Source of the DNA: Burkholderiales bacterium
GTDB taxonomy: Bacteria > Pseudomonadota > Gammaproteobacteria > Burkholderiales > Burkholderiaceae_C
Length of the DNA: 64,000 nucleotides
Direction of reading: 5' to 3'
Assembly: GCA_016213325.1 (NCBI GenBank)
Contig: JACRAY010000022.1
Location: 62,001 to 126,000, forward strand
The notes under the pieces are model-generated. The model worked only from the letters and a program-made list of their open reading frames with translations, was not told the DNA's origin and made no database searches. The translations under genes were made by a program, and so were the position numbers. This document shows, one piece after another, positions 55,538 to 64,000 of the stretch; the first letter of the stretch is position 1, and every line of letters begins with the position of its first letter.

Positions 55538-57352
55538 ATGAAGTCCGCCCTCGAGAGCTTGCGTCAGGCGATCGAGCTTCAGCCCGCAGACACGGCGCTG
55601 CTCGCGAACATGGTGCGCCTGTGCTCGCAGGCGGGGCGGCCGCAGGACGCCGTGCCCGTCCTCCAGCAAGCGATTGCAGCGCAGCCGGACTCGGCCGACG
55701 CCCATCATTGGCTGGGCTTGATGCTGCGCGCCTCGGGACGTCCACGGGAGGCGGCCGCCAGCCTGGCTGAAGCCGTGCGCCTGCAGCCGGACCACGCGGA
55801 AGCGCACAACGCGCGGGGTGTCACGCTGGCGGAACTGGGCGATCGGCACGGCGCAGTCGCCAGTTTCGACCAGTCGCTGCGGCTCTGGCCCGACGTTGCC
55901 GACACCCACCGGAACCGGGGTTTGGCCCTGCGCCAGCTGGGCGATGCCGAGCGTGCAGTGGCCAGCTTCGACGAGGCGATCCGCCTGGAGCCCGGGCAAG
56001 CACTGTCGCATCACCAGCGCGCCCTGGCGCTGAGGGACCTGAAGCGCCCGGCCGAGGCGCTGGCGAGCCTTGAACGCGCCGTGGCGCTGGCGCCGAACCT
56101 GGCTGACGCTCACTACATGCGTGGCGTGTTCCTGCTGGAACTTGCCAGGGCCGACGAAGCGCTTGCCAGCCTCGACCGGGCGTTGCAGCTGAAGCCGGAT
56201 GCCGCCGACGCATGGAACCTCCGCGGCGTCGCCCTCAGGCTGCTGGGCCGCATCGAAGCATCGCTCGCCAGCTTCGACGCGGCGCTGCAGCGCAAGCCGG
56301 TTTTCGCGCAGGCCCACCTGGACCGCGGCTATGCGTTGCGGGAACTGGGACGCCTCGACGAAGCGATCGCCAGCTACGACCGGGCGATTGCCGCCGACCC
56401 GCATGACGTCGAAGCAACCTGGGGCAAGGCGATCGCGCTGCTGCTCGCGGGACGGCTGGAGGAAGGCTTCGAGCTGTTCGAGTGCCGCTGGGACAAGGCG
56501 TCGTTCACCTCGCCGAAGCGCGGTTTCCGCGCGCCGCAGTGGACCGGGCAGCAGCCGCTGGCCGGCAAGACGATCGTGCTGCACGCCGAGCAAGGGTTCG
56601 GCGACGCGATCCAGTTCGCGCGCTTCGCCCCGCTGGTGGCCGAGCGCGGCGGGCGGGTGGTGCTGGAGGTGCCGCGTGCGCTGGCCGGGCTGCTGGGCAC
56701 GCTGCCCGGCATCGTGCAGGTTGTCGAGCGCGGCCGGCCGCTGCCTCCGTTCGACTTCCACTGCCCCTTGATGTCGCTGCCCCGGGCCTTCGGCACGACG
56801 CTGCACAGCATTCCTGCGGCCGAAGGCTACCTGGCGCCCGACCCCGGCAAGCTTGCGCATTGGCAGGCCGTGCTCGGCCCAGCGAGGGCGCCGCGCATCG
56901 GGCTGGCCTGGAGCGGCAGGCCCACGCACAAAGGTGACCGGCAACGCAGCCTTGGCCTGGCTCGGCTGGTCGAAGCGCTGCCTTCCGGCCCCGAATACGT
57001 GAGCCTGCAGAAGGAACTGCGCGAGCCAGACGATGCAGTGCTGGCCGCGCATCCCGGCCTGCGGCACTTCGGCGCGCGGCTGGTCGACTTCGGCGACACG
57101 GCGGCGTTGTGTGCTGCCATGGATCTGGTGGTCAGCGTGGACACCAGCGTCGCGCATCTCGCAGGCGCACTCGGCCGGCCCACGTGGCTCTTGCTGCCGC
57201 GAGCGCCCGATTGGCGCTGGCTGCTGGACCGGCCGAACACGCCCTGGTATGCGTCGGTGCGCCTCTTCCGGCAAGACGCGGCGCGCGACTGGGATCCAGT
57301 GCTCTCGCGCATCGCCGGCGCCATCCGCGACACACTTCACCTGGGCGTGTGA
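55538..57352 (+). CDS. TPR-repeat protein with C-terminal glycosyltransferase (GT9-like) domain
   Basis: Repeated [AG]xAxASxxxAxxLxPxxAxAHxxRGxxLxxLG units; C-terminal IGLAWSGRPTHKGDRQRSLGLARLVEAL...MDLVVSVDTSVAHLAGALGRPTWLLLPRAPDWRWLLDR. Confidence 0.88.
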   Translation: MKSALESLRQAIELQPADTALLANMVRLCSQAGRPQDAVPVLQQAIAAQPDSADAHHWLGLMLRASGRPREAAASLAEAVRLQPDHAEAHNARGVTLAELGDRHGAVASFDQSLRLWPDVADTHRNRGLALRQLGDAERAVASFDEAIRLEPGQALSHHQRALALRDLKRPAEALASLERAVALAPNLADAHYMRGVFLLELARADEALASLDRALQLKPDAADAWNLRGVALRLLGRIEASLASFDAALQRKPVFAQAHLDRGYALRELGRLDEAIASYDRAIAADPHDVEATWGKAIALLLAGRLEEGFELFECRWDKASFTSPKRGFRAPQWTGQQPLAGKTIVLHAEQGFGDAIQFARFAPLVAERGGRVVLEVPRALAGLLGTLPGIVQVVERGRPLPPFDFHCPLMSLPRAFGTTLHSIPAAEGYLAPDPGKLAHWQAVLGPARAPRIGLAWSGRPTHKGDRQRSLGLARLVEALPSGPEYVSLQKELREPDDAVLAAHPGLRHFGARLVDFGDTAALCAAMDLVVSVDTSVAHLAGALGRPTWLLLPRAPDWRWLLDRPNTPWYASVRLFRQDAARDWDPVLSRIAGAIRDTLHLGV

Positions 57353-58108
57353 TCACGGATGCCAGCGCGACAACGCCTTCGGCGTCGCAGCCGATCGCGT
57401 ACCCGCGAGTTCGTACGACAGCTGGTTGGCAGCGCGAATCACGTTCTTTGCATGCTTCTCCAGCTTTGCTTTCGTCAGGCGCGAGCTGGGACCTGAGATG
57501 CACATCGACCCCAGCAGGCGCCAGTTCAGCCCGAAGACGGGCGCCGCCACGCTGGAGACTTCGGCCTCGCGCTCGCCCACCGATATCTGGTAGCCGCGCT
57601 CGCGGATCGACTCGTAGGGCTCGCCCTTGGCGCCGCTGAAAGCCAGGATCACGCGGCCCGGGGCGCCGCGGTCCAGGGGGAGCCGCTCGCCGATCCGCAC
57701 GTTGTGCCGCACCGACTGCGGGCCTTCGACGCGCGCCACGCAGGACCGGATGTTGCCCTCGCGCACGTAGAACGACGCGCTCTCGCCGGTCTCCTTCACC
57801 AGCTGGTGCAGCGCCGGCTCGACGACGTTGTTGACGTCGAAGCCCGACTGGTAGCGCGCGCCCAGCCAGCCGGCGGCCGGGCCCAGCCGCCACTGGCCAT
57901 CTTCCGTCTGCACCATGTACTGGCTCAGCGCCAGCGTGCGGGCGAGCCGCAGCGCCGTGGTCTTGTGCATCTTCGAGCGGCGGCTCAGCTCGGCCAGCGA
58001 CAGCGCCGATTCGCCGATCTCGAATGCTTCCATCAGGGATAGCGCCCGGGTCACCGCAATGACGCCGCCCGCCTGCTTCTCGTCGTCTTCCACTGCCGCG
58101 TTGCGCAT
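57353..58108 (-). CDS. IclR family transcriptional regulator
   Basis: GVIAVTRALSLMEAFEIGESALSLAELSRRSKMHKTTALRLARTLALSQYMVQTEDGQWRLGPA. Confidence 0.92.
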   Translation of the reverse strand: MRNAAVEDDEKQAGGVIAVTRALSLMEAFEIGESALSLAELSRRSKMHKTTALRLARTLALSQYMVQTEDGQWRLGPAAGWLGARYQSGFDVNNVVEPALHQLVKETGESASFYVREGNIRSCVARVEGPQSVRHNVRIGERLPLDRGAPGRVILAFSGAKGEPYESIRERGYQISVGEREAEVSSVAAPVFGLNWRLLGSMCISGPSSRLTKAKLEKHAKNVIRAANQLSYELAGTRSAATPKALSRWHP

Positions 58109-58213
58109 GCTGCACCTAGGTCCACTGTGTGAAACCGTATTGTACTGTGCGCAACTCGCACCTACAGTCACGGTCATGGGGCCAATGGTGAGCCCCGACC
58201 GGAGACAACCCCC

Positions 58214-59185
58214 ATGCAGCTTTCCCGACGTATCGCGCTCGCCCTGACGGCCGCATCCCTCTTCACGGCAGTGGCCGCCCACGCGCAGGCCTGGCCGGCC
58301 AAGCCCGTGCGGCTCTACGTTCCGTTCCCCGCCGGCGGCGGCACGGACATCATCACCCGCGAGCTGGCCAACAAGCTGTCCACCTCGGGCTACAACTTCG
58401 TGGTGGAGAACAAGCCGGGTTCCGGCGGCAACCTGGGCGTCGACGCGGCGGCCAAGTCGCCGGCCGACGGCTACACCTTCGTGATGGGCCAGACCAGCAA
58501 CCTCGCGATCAACCCCACGCTGTACCCGAAGCTGCCCTACGACCCGGTGAAGGACCTCACGCCGATCAGCATGGTCGCCAGCTCGTCGCTGGTGATCGTC
58601 ACCGGTGCAGACTCGCCGTACAAGACGCTCGCCGACGTGGTGAAGGCGGCCAAGGAAAAGCCGGGCAGCATCAACTACGCGACGTCCGGCAACGGCACCG
58701 TGGCGCACCTCGCGACGGAGTCCTTCCAGAAGGTCGCCGGCGTGAAGCTCACGCACATCCCCTACAAGGGTGCCGCGCAGGGCGCGACGGACGTGATCAG
58801 CGGGCAGGTCCAGCTGTACGTCTCGTCCATCCCGACGCTGCTGGGCCACCTGAAGAGCGGCAAGATGCGCGCCATCGCCGTCACGGCCGCCAAGCGCGCC
58901 GACGACCTCCCGCAAGTGCCGACGGTCGCGGAGTCAGGCTACAAGGGCTTCGAAGCCGTCACGTGGTTCGGCGTGCTAGGCCCGGCGAACCTGCCGAAGG
59001 ACGTCGTCGCGAAGTTGAGCGCCGACATCAACAAGGCGCTGAAGGATGCCGAGCTGCGCAAGAAGCTGGGCGACCAGGGCGCCGACGTCGAGGGCAGCAC
59101 GCCCGAGCAGTTTGGCAAGCTGATCCGCGACGACATCGCCCGCTGGGGCAAGATCGTCAAGGAATCCGGCGCGAAGGTGGACTGA
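58214..59185 (+). CDS. Bug/TctC-family substrate-binding protein
   Basis: WPAKPVRLYVPFPAGGGTDIITRELANKL, KPGSGGNLGVDAAAKSPADGYTFVMG, IPYKGAAQGATDVISGQVQLY. Confidence 0.93.
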   Translation: MQLSRRIALALTAASLFTAVAAHAQAWPAKPVRLYVPFPAGGGTDIITRELANKLSTSGYNFVVENKPGSGGNLGVDAAAKSPADGYTFVMGQTSNLAINPTLYPKLPYDPVKDLTPISMVASSSLVIVTGADSPYKTLADVVKAAKEKPGSINYATSGNGTVAHLATESFQKVAGVKLTHIPYKGAAQGATDVISGQVQLYVSSIPTLLGHLKSGKMRAIAVTAAKRADDLPQVPTVAESGYKGFEAVTWFGVLGPANLPKDVVAKLSADINKALKDAELRKKLGDQGADVEGSTPEQFGKLIRDDIARWGKIVKESGAKVD

Positions 59186-59188
59186 GCC

Positions 59189-59869
59189 ATGTCCACAGAC
59201 ATCGTGCGCGACTTCGAGCGCGTCTCTCCCGACCTGGTGCGCCAGGCTGCTGGATTCCAGGCCGCCATCCTGGCCGACGTCAACGGCCGCCGCGGCGCGC
59301 TGCACGGCCGCATCGCGGCGCTGCGCCCGCGCATGAAGCTGGCCGGCCCGGCACTGACCGTGGAGGTGCGCCCCGGCGACAACCTGATGATCCACGCTGC
59401 CATCGCGCTGGCGAAGCCGGGCGACGTGCTCGTGATAGACGGCAAGGGCGACCAGACCGCCGCGCTCATGGGCACCATCATGATGACGGCGTGCCAGCAG
59501 CTGGGCATCGCCGGCGTCGTGATCGACGGCGCGGTGCGCGACAGCCTGGAGATCGACGAGATGGACTTCCCGGTCTTCTCGGTTGGCACCAACCCGAACG
59601 GCCCCACCAAGAACGTGGCGGGGCGCATCGGCCACCCCATCACCTGCGGCGGCGTCAGCGTGCGGCCCGGCGACCTCGTGGTGGCGGATGCCGACGGCGT
59701 GTTCGTGGGCGAGCGCGAGCGCGTGGAAGCGCTGTTGCCGCTGGCGCGCAAGAAGGTGGAAGACGAAGCCACTCGCATCGCGCAGATCAAGCAGGGCAAC
59801 ACCAGCGCCGGCTGGCTGGCGGGCGCGCTGCGCACCGCGGGTGTCCTGAAGGAAGGGGAAGCCCTGTGA
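59189..59869 (+). CDS. RraA-like / 4-carboxy-4-hydroxy-2-oxoadipate aldolase-type protein
   Basis: GPALTVEVRPGDNLMIHAAIALAKPGDVLVIDGKGDQTAALMGTIMMTACQQLGIAGVVIDGAVRD. Confidence 0.9.
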   Translation: MSTDIVRDFERVSPDLVRQAAGFQAAILADVNGRRGALHGRIAALRPRMKLAGPALTVEVRPGDNLMIHAAIALAKPGDVLVIDGKGDQTAALMGTIMMTACQQLGIAGVVIDGAVRDSLEIDEMDFPVFSVGTNPNGPTKNVAGRIGHPITCGGVSVRPGDLVVADADGVFVGERERVEALLPLARKKVEDEATRIAQIKQGNTSAGWLAGALRTAGVLKEGEAL

Positions 59870-60795
59870 GCCCCAGGCCACTCATCCTGGTCACCGGCGC
59901 CGACCTCGCGCCGCAGGCCCTGCAACTGCTGGAAGGCTTCGACGTGGTCTATGCGGGCAAGGCCCCGCAGGAAGCCGACCTCGTGGCGCTCAGCGAGCGG
60001 CACGACCCGGTGGGCATCATCGTGCGCTACGGCAGGATTCCTGCAGCCGTGATGGACGCCGCGCCGTCGCTGCGCGTGATCTCCAAGCACGGCAGCGGCA
60101 CCGATACGATCGACAAGGACGCAGCCAAGGCGCGCGGTATCGAAGTGCGTGCGGCCGTCGGCGCCAATGCGGCGGCGGTTGCCGAGCAGGCACTGGCCCT
60201 GCTGCTCGCCTGCGCCAAGTCGGTGCCGCAGCTCAATGCGCGCATGCACGCCGGTCACTGGGACAAGGCCACGCACAAGAGCCTGGAACTCGCGGGCCGC
60301 ACCGTCGGCCTGGTGGGCCTGGGCGCCATCGGCCAGCGCTTTGCCCGCATGTGCGATGCGATGGGCATGACCTTGATCGGCCATGATCCCTTTGCGAAGG
60401 ACCTGCCGTCGTTCATACGCGTGGTGGACCTTCAGGCGATCTGGCGCGAGTCCGATGCGATCTCCCTGCACTGCCCGCTGGTGGCCGACAACCGGGAGAT
60501 GGTCAACGCCGGCACCCTGGCTGCATGCAAGCGCGGCGTGATCCTGGTGAACACGGCGCGCGGCGGGCTCGTCGACGAGGCGGCGCTGCTCGCGGCCGTG
60601 CGGTCCGGCCAGGTGGCCGCGGCGGGCCTCGACAGCTTTGCCGTGGAGCCGATGGCGGCGCCGCATCCCTTCCATGGTGAACCCAACGTGATCCTCAGCC
60701 CGCACATCGGCGGCGTGACCGGGGATGCGTACGTGAACATGGGCGTGGCGGCTGCACGCAATGTGCTCGCGGTGGTGCAGGCGGTCAACGCCTGA
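59866..60795 (+). CDS. 2-hydroxyacid dehydrogenase
   Basis: GRTVGLVGLGAIGQRFARMCDAMGM, ILVNTARGGLVDEAALLAAV, PNVILSPHIGGVT; GTG start overlapping RraA stop. Confidence 0.93.
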   Translation: MSPRPLILVTGADLAPQALQLLEGFDVVYAGKAPQEADLVALSERHDPVGIIVRYGRIPAAVMDAAPSLRVISKHGSGTDTIDKDAAKARGIEVRAAVGANAAAVAEQALALLLACAKSVPQLNARMHAGHWDKATHKSLELAGRTVGLVGLGAIGQRFARMCDAMGMTLIGHDPFAKDLPSFIRVVDLQAIWRESDAISLHCPLVADNREMVNAGTLAACKRGVILVNTARGGLVDEAALLAAVRSGQVAAAGLDSFAVEPMAAPHPFHGEPNVILSPHIGGVTGDAYVNMGVAAARNVLAVVQAVNA

Positions 60796-62049
60796 CTACG
60801 AGTAGCGAGACAACGACAGCCCGTCCGTCTCGATAGCAGTCTTCCCCGTCCCCATCCAGTCCGCCAGCAGTTGCCCGGTGCCGGCCGCCATGGTCCAGCC
60901 CAGCGTGCCATGCCCGGTCGCGAGCCACAGCCCTCCCAGCGGCGTCGGCCCGACCACGGGTGTGCCGTCGGGCGTCATCGGCCGCAGCCCGGCCCAGAAG
61001 CTGGCCTTGGCCACGTCGCCGGCACGTGGGAACAAGTCGGTCACCACGTGGTTCAGCGTGTCGCGCCGCGGCTCGCGCAGCTTCAGGCTGTAGCCCGCCA
61101 GTTCCGCCGTGCCGCCGGCGCGGATGCGGTCACCCAGGCGCGTCACCGCCACCTTGTGGGTCTCGTCCATGATGGTCGACTCGGGGGCATGCGCAGCATC
61201 GTCGATGGGCAATGTGATGGAGTAGCCCTTGACCGGAACCACCGGAAGGTCGATGCCCGCCGGCTCGAGCAGCAGGGGTGAATAGCTTCCCAGCGCGACC
61301 AGGTAGCGATCGGCTTGCAACGCTCCTGCGTCGGTCTGAACGCCGCTGATGCGGTTGCCCTCGCGCACCAGCGACCGGATGTTGACGCCCCACCGGAACT
61401 TCACGCCCAGTGCCTCGGCCATCTTCGCGAGCTTCTGAGAGAAGATGAAACAATCGCCCGTCTCGTCACCCGGCAGGCGCAGGGCGCCGACGAACTTCTC
61501 CTTGACTAGGGCCAGCGCCGGCTCGTACTGCAGGTAGCCGTCGCGGTCGAGCAGTTGCCACGGCACGCCGTACTCCTTGAGGATCTCGATGTCCTTGCCC
61601 GTGGCATCCAGCTGCTTCTGCGTGCGAAACAGCTGCAGCGTGCCCTGGCTGCGCTCGTCGTAGGTGATGCCGGTGTCGTTGCGCAGCGTGCGCAGGCAGT
61701 CGCGGCTGTACTCCGCCAGCCGCACCATGCGCGCCTTGTTGACCTTGTAGCGCGCTGCGGTGCAGTTGCGCAGCATCGCCAGGCCCCAGCGCCACATGGC
61801 CCATTCCAGCATCGGCCAGATCACCAGCGGGCTGTGGTTCATCAGCATCCAGTTGATAGCCTTGACCGGCACACCCGGCCCGGCCCACGGCGCCGAGTAG
61901 CCCGGCGACACTTCGCCTGCATTGGCGAAGCTGGTTTCCAGTGCGGGTCCGGGCTGGCGGTCGACGACCGTCACCTCGTGCCCGCCGCGCGCCAGGTAGT
62001 ACGCGGCCGTCGTGCCGATGACGCCGCTGCCGAGGATGAGGACTTTCAT
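60796..62049 (-). CDS. dadA: D-amino acid dehydrogenase
   Basis: [64 protein letters not shown]. Confidence 0.93.
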   Translation of the reverse strand: MKVLILGSGVIGTTAAYYLARGGHEVTVVDRQPGPALETSFANAGEVSPGYSAPWAGPGVPVKAINWMLMNHSPLVIWPMLEWAMWRWGLAMLRNCTAARYKVNKARMVRLAEYSRDCLRTLRNDTGITYDERSQGTLQLFRTQKQLDATGKDIEILKEYGVPWQLLDRDGYLQYEPALALVKEKFVGALRLPGDETGDCFIFSQKLAKMAEALGVKFRWGVNIRSLVREGNRISGVQTDAGALQADRYLVALGSYSPLLLEPAGIDLPVVPVKGYSITLPIDDAAHAPESTIMDETHKVAVTRLGDRIRAGGTAELAGYSLKLREPRRDTLNHVVTDLFPRAGDVAKASFWAGLRPMTPDGTPVVGPTPLGGLWLATGHGTLGWTMAAGTGQLLADWMGTGKTAIETDGLSLSRYS

Positions 62050-62114
62050 CGCGTGGCAGCGTATCCCAGATCGGGTTTCGCAGTCCAGCTTCGTGGCTTG
62101 CGGGACAATGGGCC

Positions 62115-63284
62115 TTGACCGCCCCCACCAAGCTCCCCCTGGCCGCACACCTGCGCCCCTCCGACCTGCGCGCGTTGGCGCAGCTCGCCGTGGACGGCAC
62201 GCTGGGCGTGACCGGCATCGCCGAGCAGTTGCACCAGGCGATCCTGCGGCCCGGGCTGCTGCCGGATACCGCGCCCCAGCGCATCACGCGCGGCATCACG
62301 GGCTTTGTCTATGGCGCGGTTCGCGGCGTGACTCGCGTCGTGGGGCACGGCCTCGACATCGCGCTGCATCCGGTGGAGAAGGCGCTGGATCGCCGTGTGG
62401 ACGACCCGTCCCCGACCTCGGACGAGCGCGAAGCCATCATCGCCGCATTGAACGGCGTGCTGGGCGACCACCTGGAAGCCAGCGGCAATGCATTGGCGAT
62501 CGCCGTGAACCTGCAGCATGCCGATACGCCGCTGGCCCTGGAGCGCGCGGCGCTCGCTGCGCTGCCCGGCGTCACGGGCCGCGTGCTGGTGCTGGTCCAC
62601 GGGCTTGCGATGAATCCCCGTCAATGGAAGCGCGGAGACGGCAACTTCGGCCGGGACTTGGCAGCTGCGTGCGGCAGCATCGCACTGCACCTGCACTACA
62701 ACACCGGGCGCGCCATCGATACCAACGGGCGCGACTTCGCGCAGTTGCTGCAGAAGCTGGTGATGCAATGGCCCGTGCCGGTCGAAGAAATCGTGATCGT
62801 TGGGCACAGCATGGGTGGCCTTGTCGCGCGCAGCGCGTGCCGGCACGCCGCCGAGCGGGGCGACACCTGGCTCGGGCTCCTGCGCAGCATGGTGTTCCTC
62901 GGCACGCCGCATCATGGCGCGGCGCTGGAGCGTGGCGGCCACGCTGTCGAGGTGCTGCTCGGTGCGAATGCCTACTCCGCCGCCTTTGCCAGACTGGCCG
63001 GCCTGCGCAGCGCCGGCATCATGGACTTGCGGCACGGCAGCGATGCCGGGCCGCTGCCCGCCGGTGTGCATTGCTATGCCGTGGCAGGTGTGCTGGACGG
63101 CCGGAAGGCGAAGCTGTTGGGCGACGGCCTGGTGACTGTGGACAGTGCGTTGGGCCGGCATGCTGATCCCGCGCGGCATCTTGCGATGGCCGAGCAGGCG
63201 CAATGGATCGCAGCCGGCCACGGCCACATCGAGCTGATGCATAGCCCTGCGGTCCTGGCCAAGCTGGCTTTCTGGCTGGCCTGA
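62115..63284 (+). CDS. alpha/beta hydrolase (esterase/lipase-like)
   Basis: [36 protein letters not shown] start. Confidence 0.88.
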   Translation: MTAPTKLPLAAHLRPSDLRALAQLAVDGTLGVTGIAEQLHQAILRPGLLPDTAPQRITRGITGFVYGAVRGVTRVVGHGLDIALHPVEKALDRRVDDPSPTSDEREAIIAALNGVLGDHLEASGNALAIAVNLQHADTPLALERAALAALPGVTGRVLVLVHGLAMNPRQWKRGDGNFGRDLAAACGSIALHLHYNTGRAIDTNGRDFAQLLQKLVMQWPVPVEEIVIVGHSMGGLVARSACRHAAERGDTWLGLLRSMVFLGTPHHGAALERGGHAVEVLLGANAYSAAFARLAGLRSAGIMDLRHGSDAGPLPAGVHCYAVAGVLDGRKAKLLGDGLVTVDSALGRHADPARHLAMAEQAQWIAAGHGHIELMHSPAVLAKLAFWLA

Positions 63285-63417
63285 GTCCCCCTCACACGGA
63301 TGGGCATGTCCGCCGCATGCGGATGGGGCGTGCCGGTGTTGTCCGACAAGGGTGGGCGGCGCCTCGACGGCACGATGAATGCTTCAGGCATCACTGCCAG
63401 ACCAAGGAGACCCAGCC

Positions 63418-63609
63418 ATGTCCGACGACAAGAGCCAGAGCGGCGGCCAGGACCGCGAGCGCATCAACGTGAACCAGGACTACGAACTGCGCGATTGGGC
63501 CAAGGCACTGAACACCACGCCCGAGCGCGTGAAAGAGGCGGTGCAGGCGGTCGGCGACCGTGCCGACAAGGTGCGCGAATACCTGGGGGGCAAGCCGGGC
63601 AAGTCCTGA
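63418..63609 (+). CDS. DUF3606-type small protein
   Basis: MSDDKSQSGGQDRERINVNQDYELRDWAKALNTTPERVKEAVQAVGDRADKVREYLG. Confidence 0.88.
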   Translation: MSDDKSQSGGQDRERINVNQDYELRDWAKALNTTPERVKEAVQAVGDRADKVREYLGGKPGKS

Positions 63610-63762
63610 GCCGAACGGGCGCGGCCTCCAGTTGTCCATCACCCGGCGCGCCTGGCAACCTGGCGGTCAGACGGCCTTGATGTGCTTCCGTCGACTCCAA
63701 CCGACAGAAGCCGTCGCTGGCCGTCCCAAACTTGATCCTGAAACCAGAAGAAGGAGCACACC

Positions 63763-64000
63763 ATGGATGCGAAGAAGCAGCAAGGCGGCAGCACCGCATC
63801 GGCCCAACAGGATCAATACAACCCCTCCAGCCAGCAGCAGGGCGGCGGCTCGCTCGCGCAGCGGGACGAGCGCGCCCCGGCGCGCTGGCGCGGCGTGCGC
63901 AACCCGTTCGAACTGATGGCGCGGATGGACGAAGACATGGACCGCCTGTTCCGCCAGTTCTGGGGCGGCGGGCGCAGCCTTTCGCGCGGCCGCGACGGCG
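63763..64000 (+). CDS. Hsp20/small heat-shock-like protein, N-terminal part (truncated by window edge)
   Basis: MDAKKQQGGSTASAQQDQYNPSS...RNPFELMARMDEDMDRLFRQFWGG, start of Hsp20 N-arm; core domain outside window. Confidence 0.55.
   Translation, partial: MDAKKQQGGSTASAQQDQYNPSSQQQGGGSLAQRDERAPARWRGVRNPFELMARMDEDMDRLFRQFWGGGRSLSRGRDG

Noticed and set aside
55400-57340. 646-aa minus-strand ORF opposite the TPR-GT gene
   Set aside because: Antisense image of TPR repeats; the plus-strand protein has clear TPR and GT motifs.
58109-58915. N-terminal extension of the IclR ORF to 58915
   Set aside because: Runs antisense through the Bug SBP gene; IclR motifs start after ATG at 58108.
58939-60705. 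588-aa minus-strand ORF opposite RraA/2-HADH
   Set aside because: Antisense artefact across three good plus-strand genes.

Overview
High-GC chromosomal window, most like a betaproteobacterium (Burkholderiales/Comamonadaceae-type gene content; taxonomy is inference). It is dominated by catabolic operons for CoA-activated carboxylic or aromatic acids: acyl-CoA dehydrogenases, AMP-ligases, crotonase, thiolases, SDRs, MaoC, CaiB/BaiF transferases, amidohydrolases. There are two complete branched-chain-amino-acid-type (Liv) ABC transporters, four orphan Bug/TctC-type periplasmic binding proteins, and TetR, MarR, AraC and IclR regulators. No rRNA, tRNA, CRISPR array or intact transposase was recognised. 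The strongest unexplained signals are: (i) a repeated palindromic operator (AACGNNCGTT-N4-(A/T)AACG) in four intergenic regions of the 20-35.5 kb block, suggesting a TetR regulon; (ii) a second palindrome (AGRTYAATCT), lying inside near-consensus sigma70 promoters upstream of two operons and upstream of a second tetR gene (35.7-46.8 kb); (iii) an operon-encoded acyl-CoA-synthetase homologue that lost its AMP-binding and catalytic motifs (pseudoenzyme candidate); (iv) a 693-aa continuous ORF joining a CaiB/BaiF CoA-transferase to a siderophore-interacting (SIP) flavoreductase; (v) a near-identical duplicated mandelate racemase/enolase-superfamily gene with a decayed copy of its neighbouring amidohydrolase; (vi) a gene-fragment zone (about 17-20.2 kb, plus 48.3-50.6 kb) with internally deleted BKACE, NmrA, MBL-fold, thiolase and AzlC genes, and an SDR interrupted by one in-frame stop whose 35-bp segment recurs 8 kb away.
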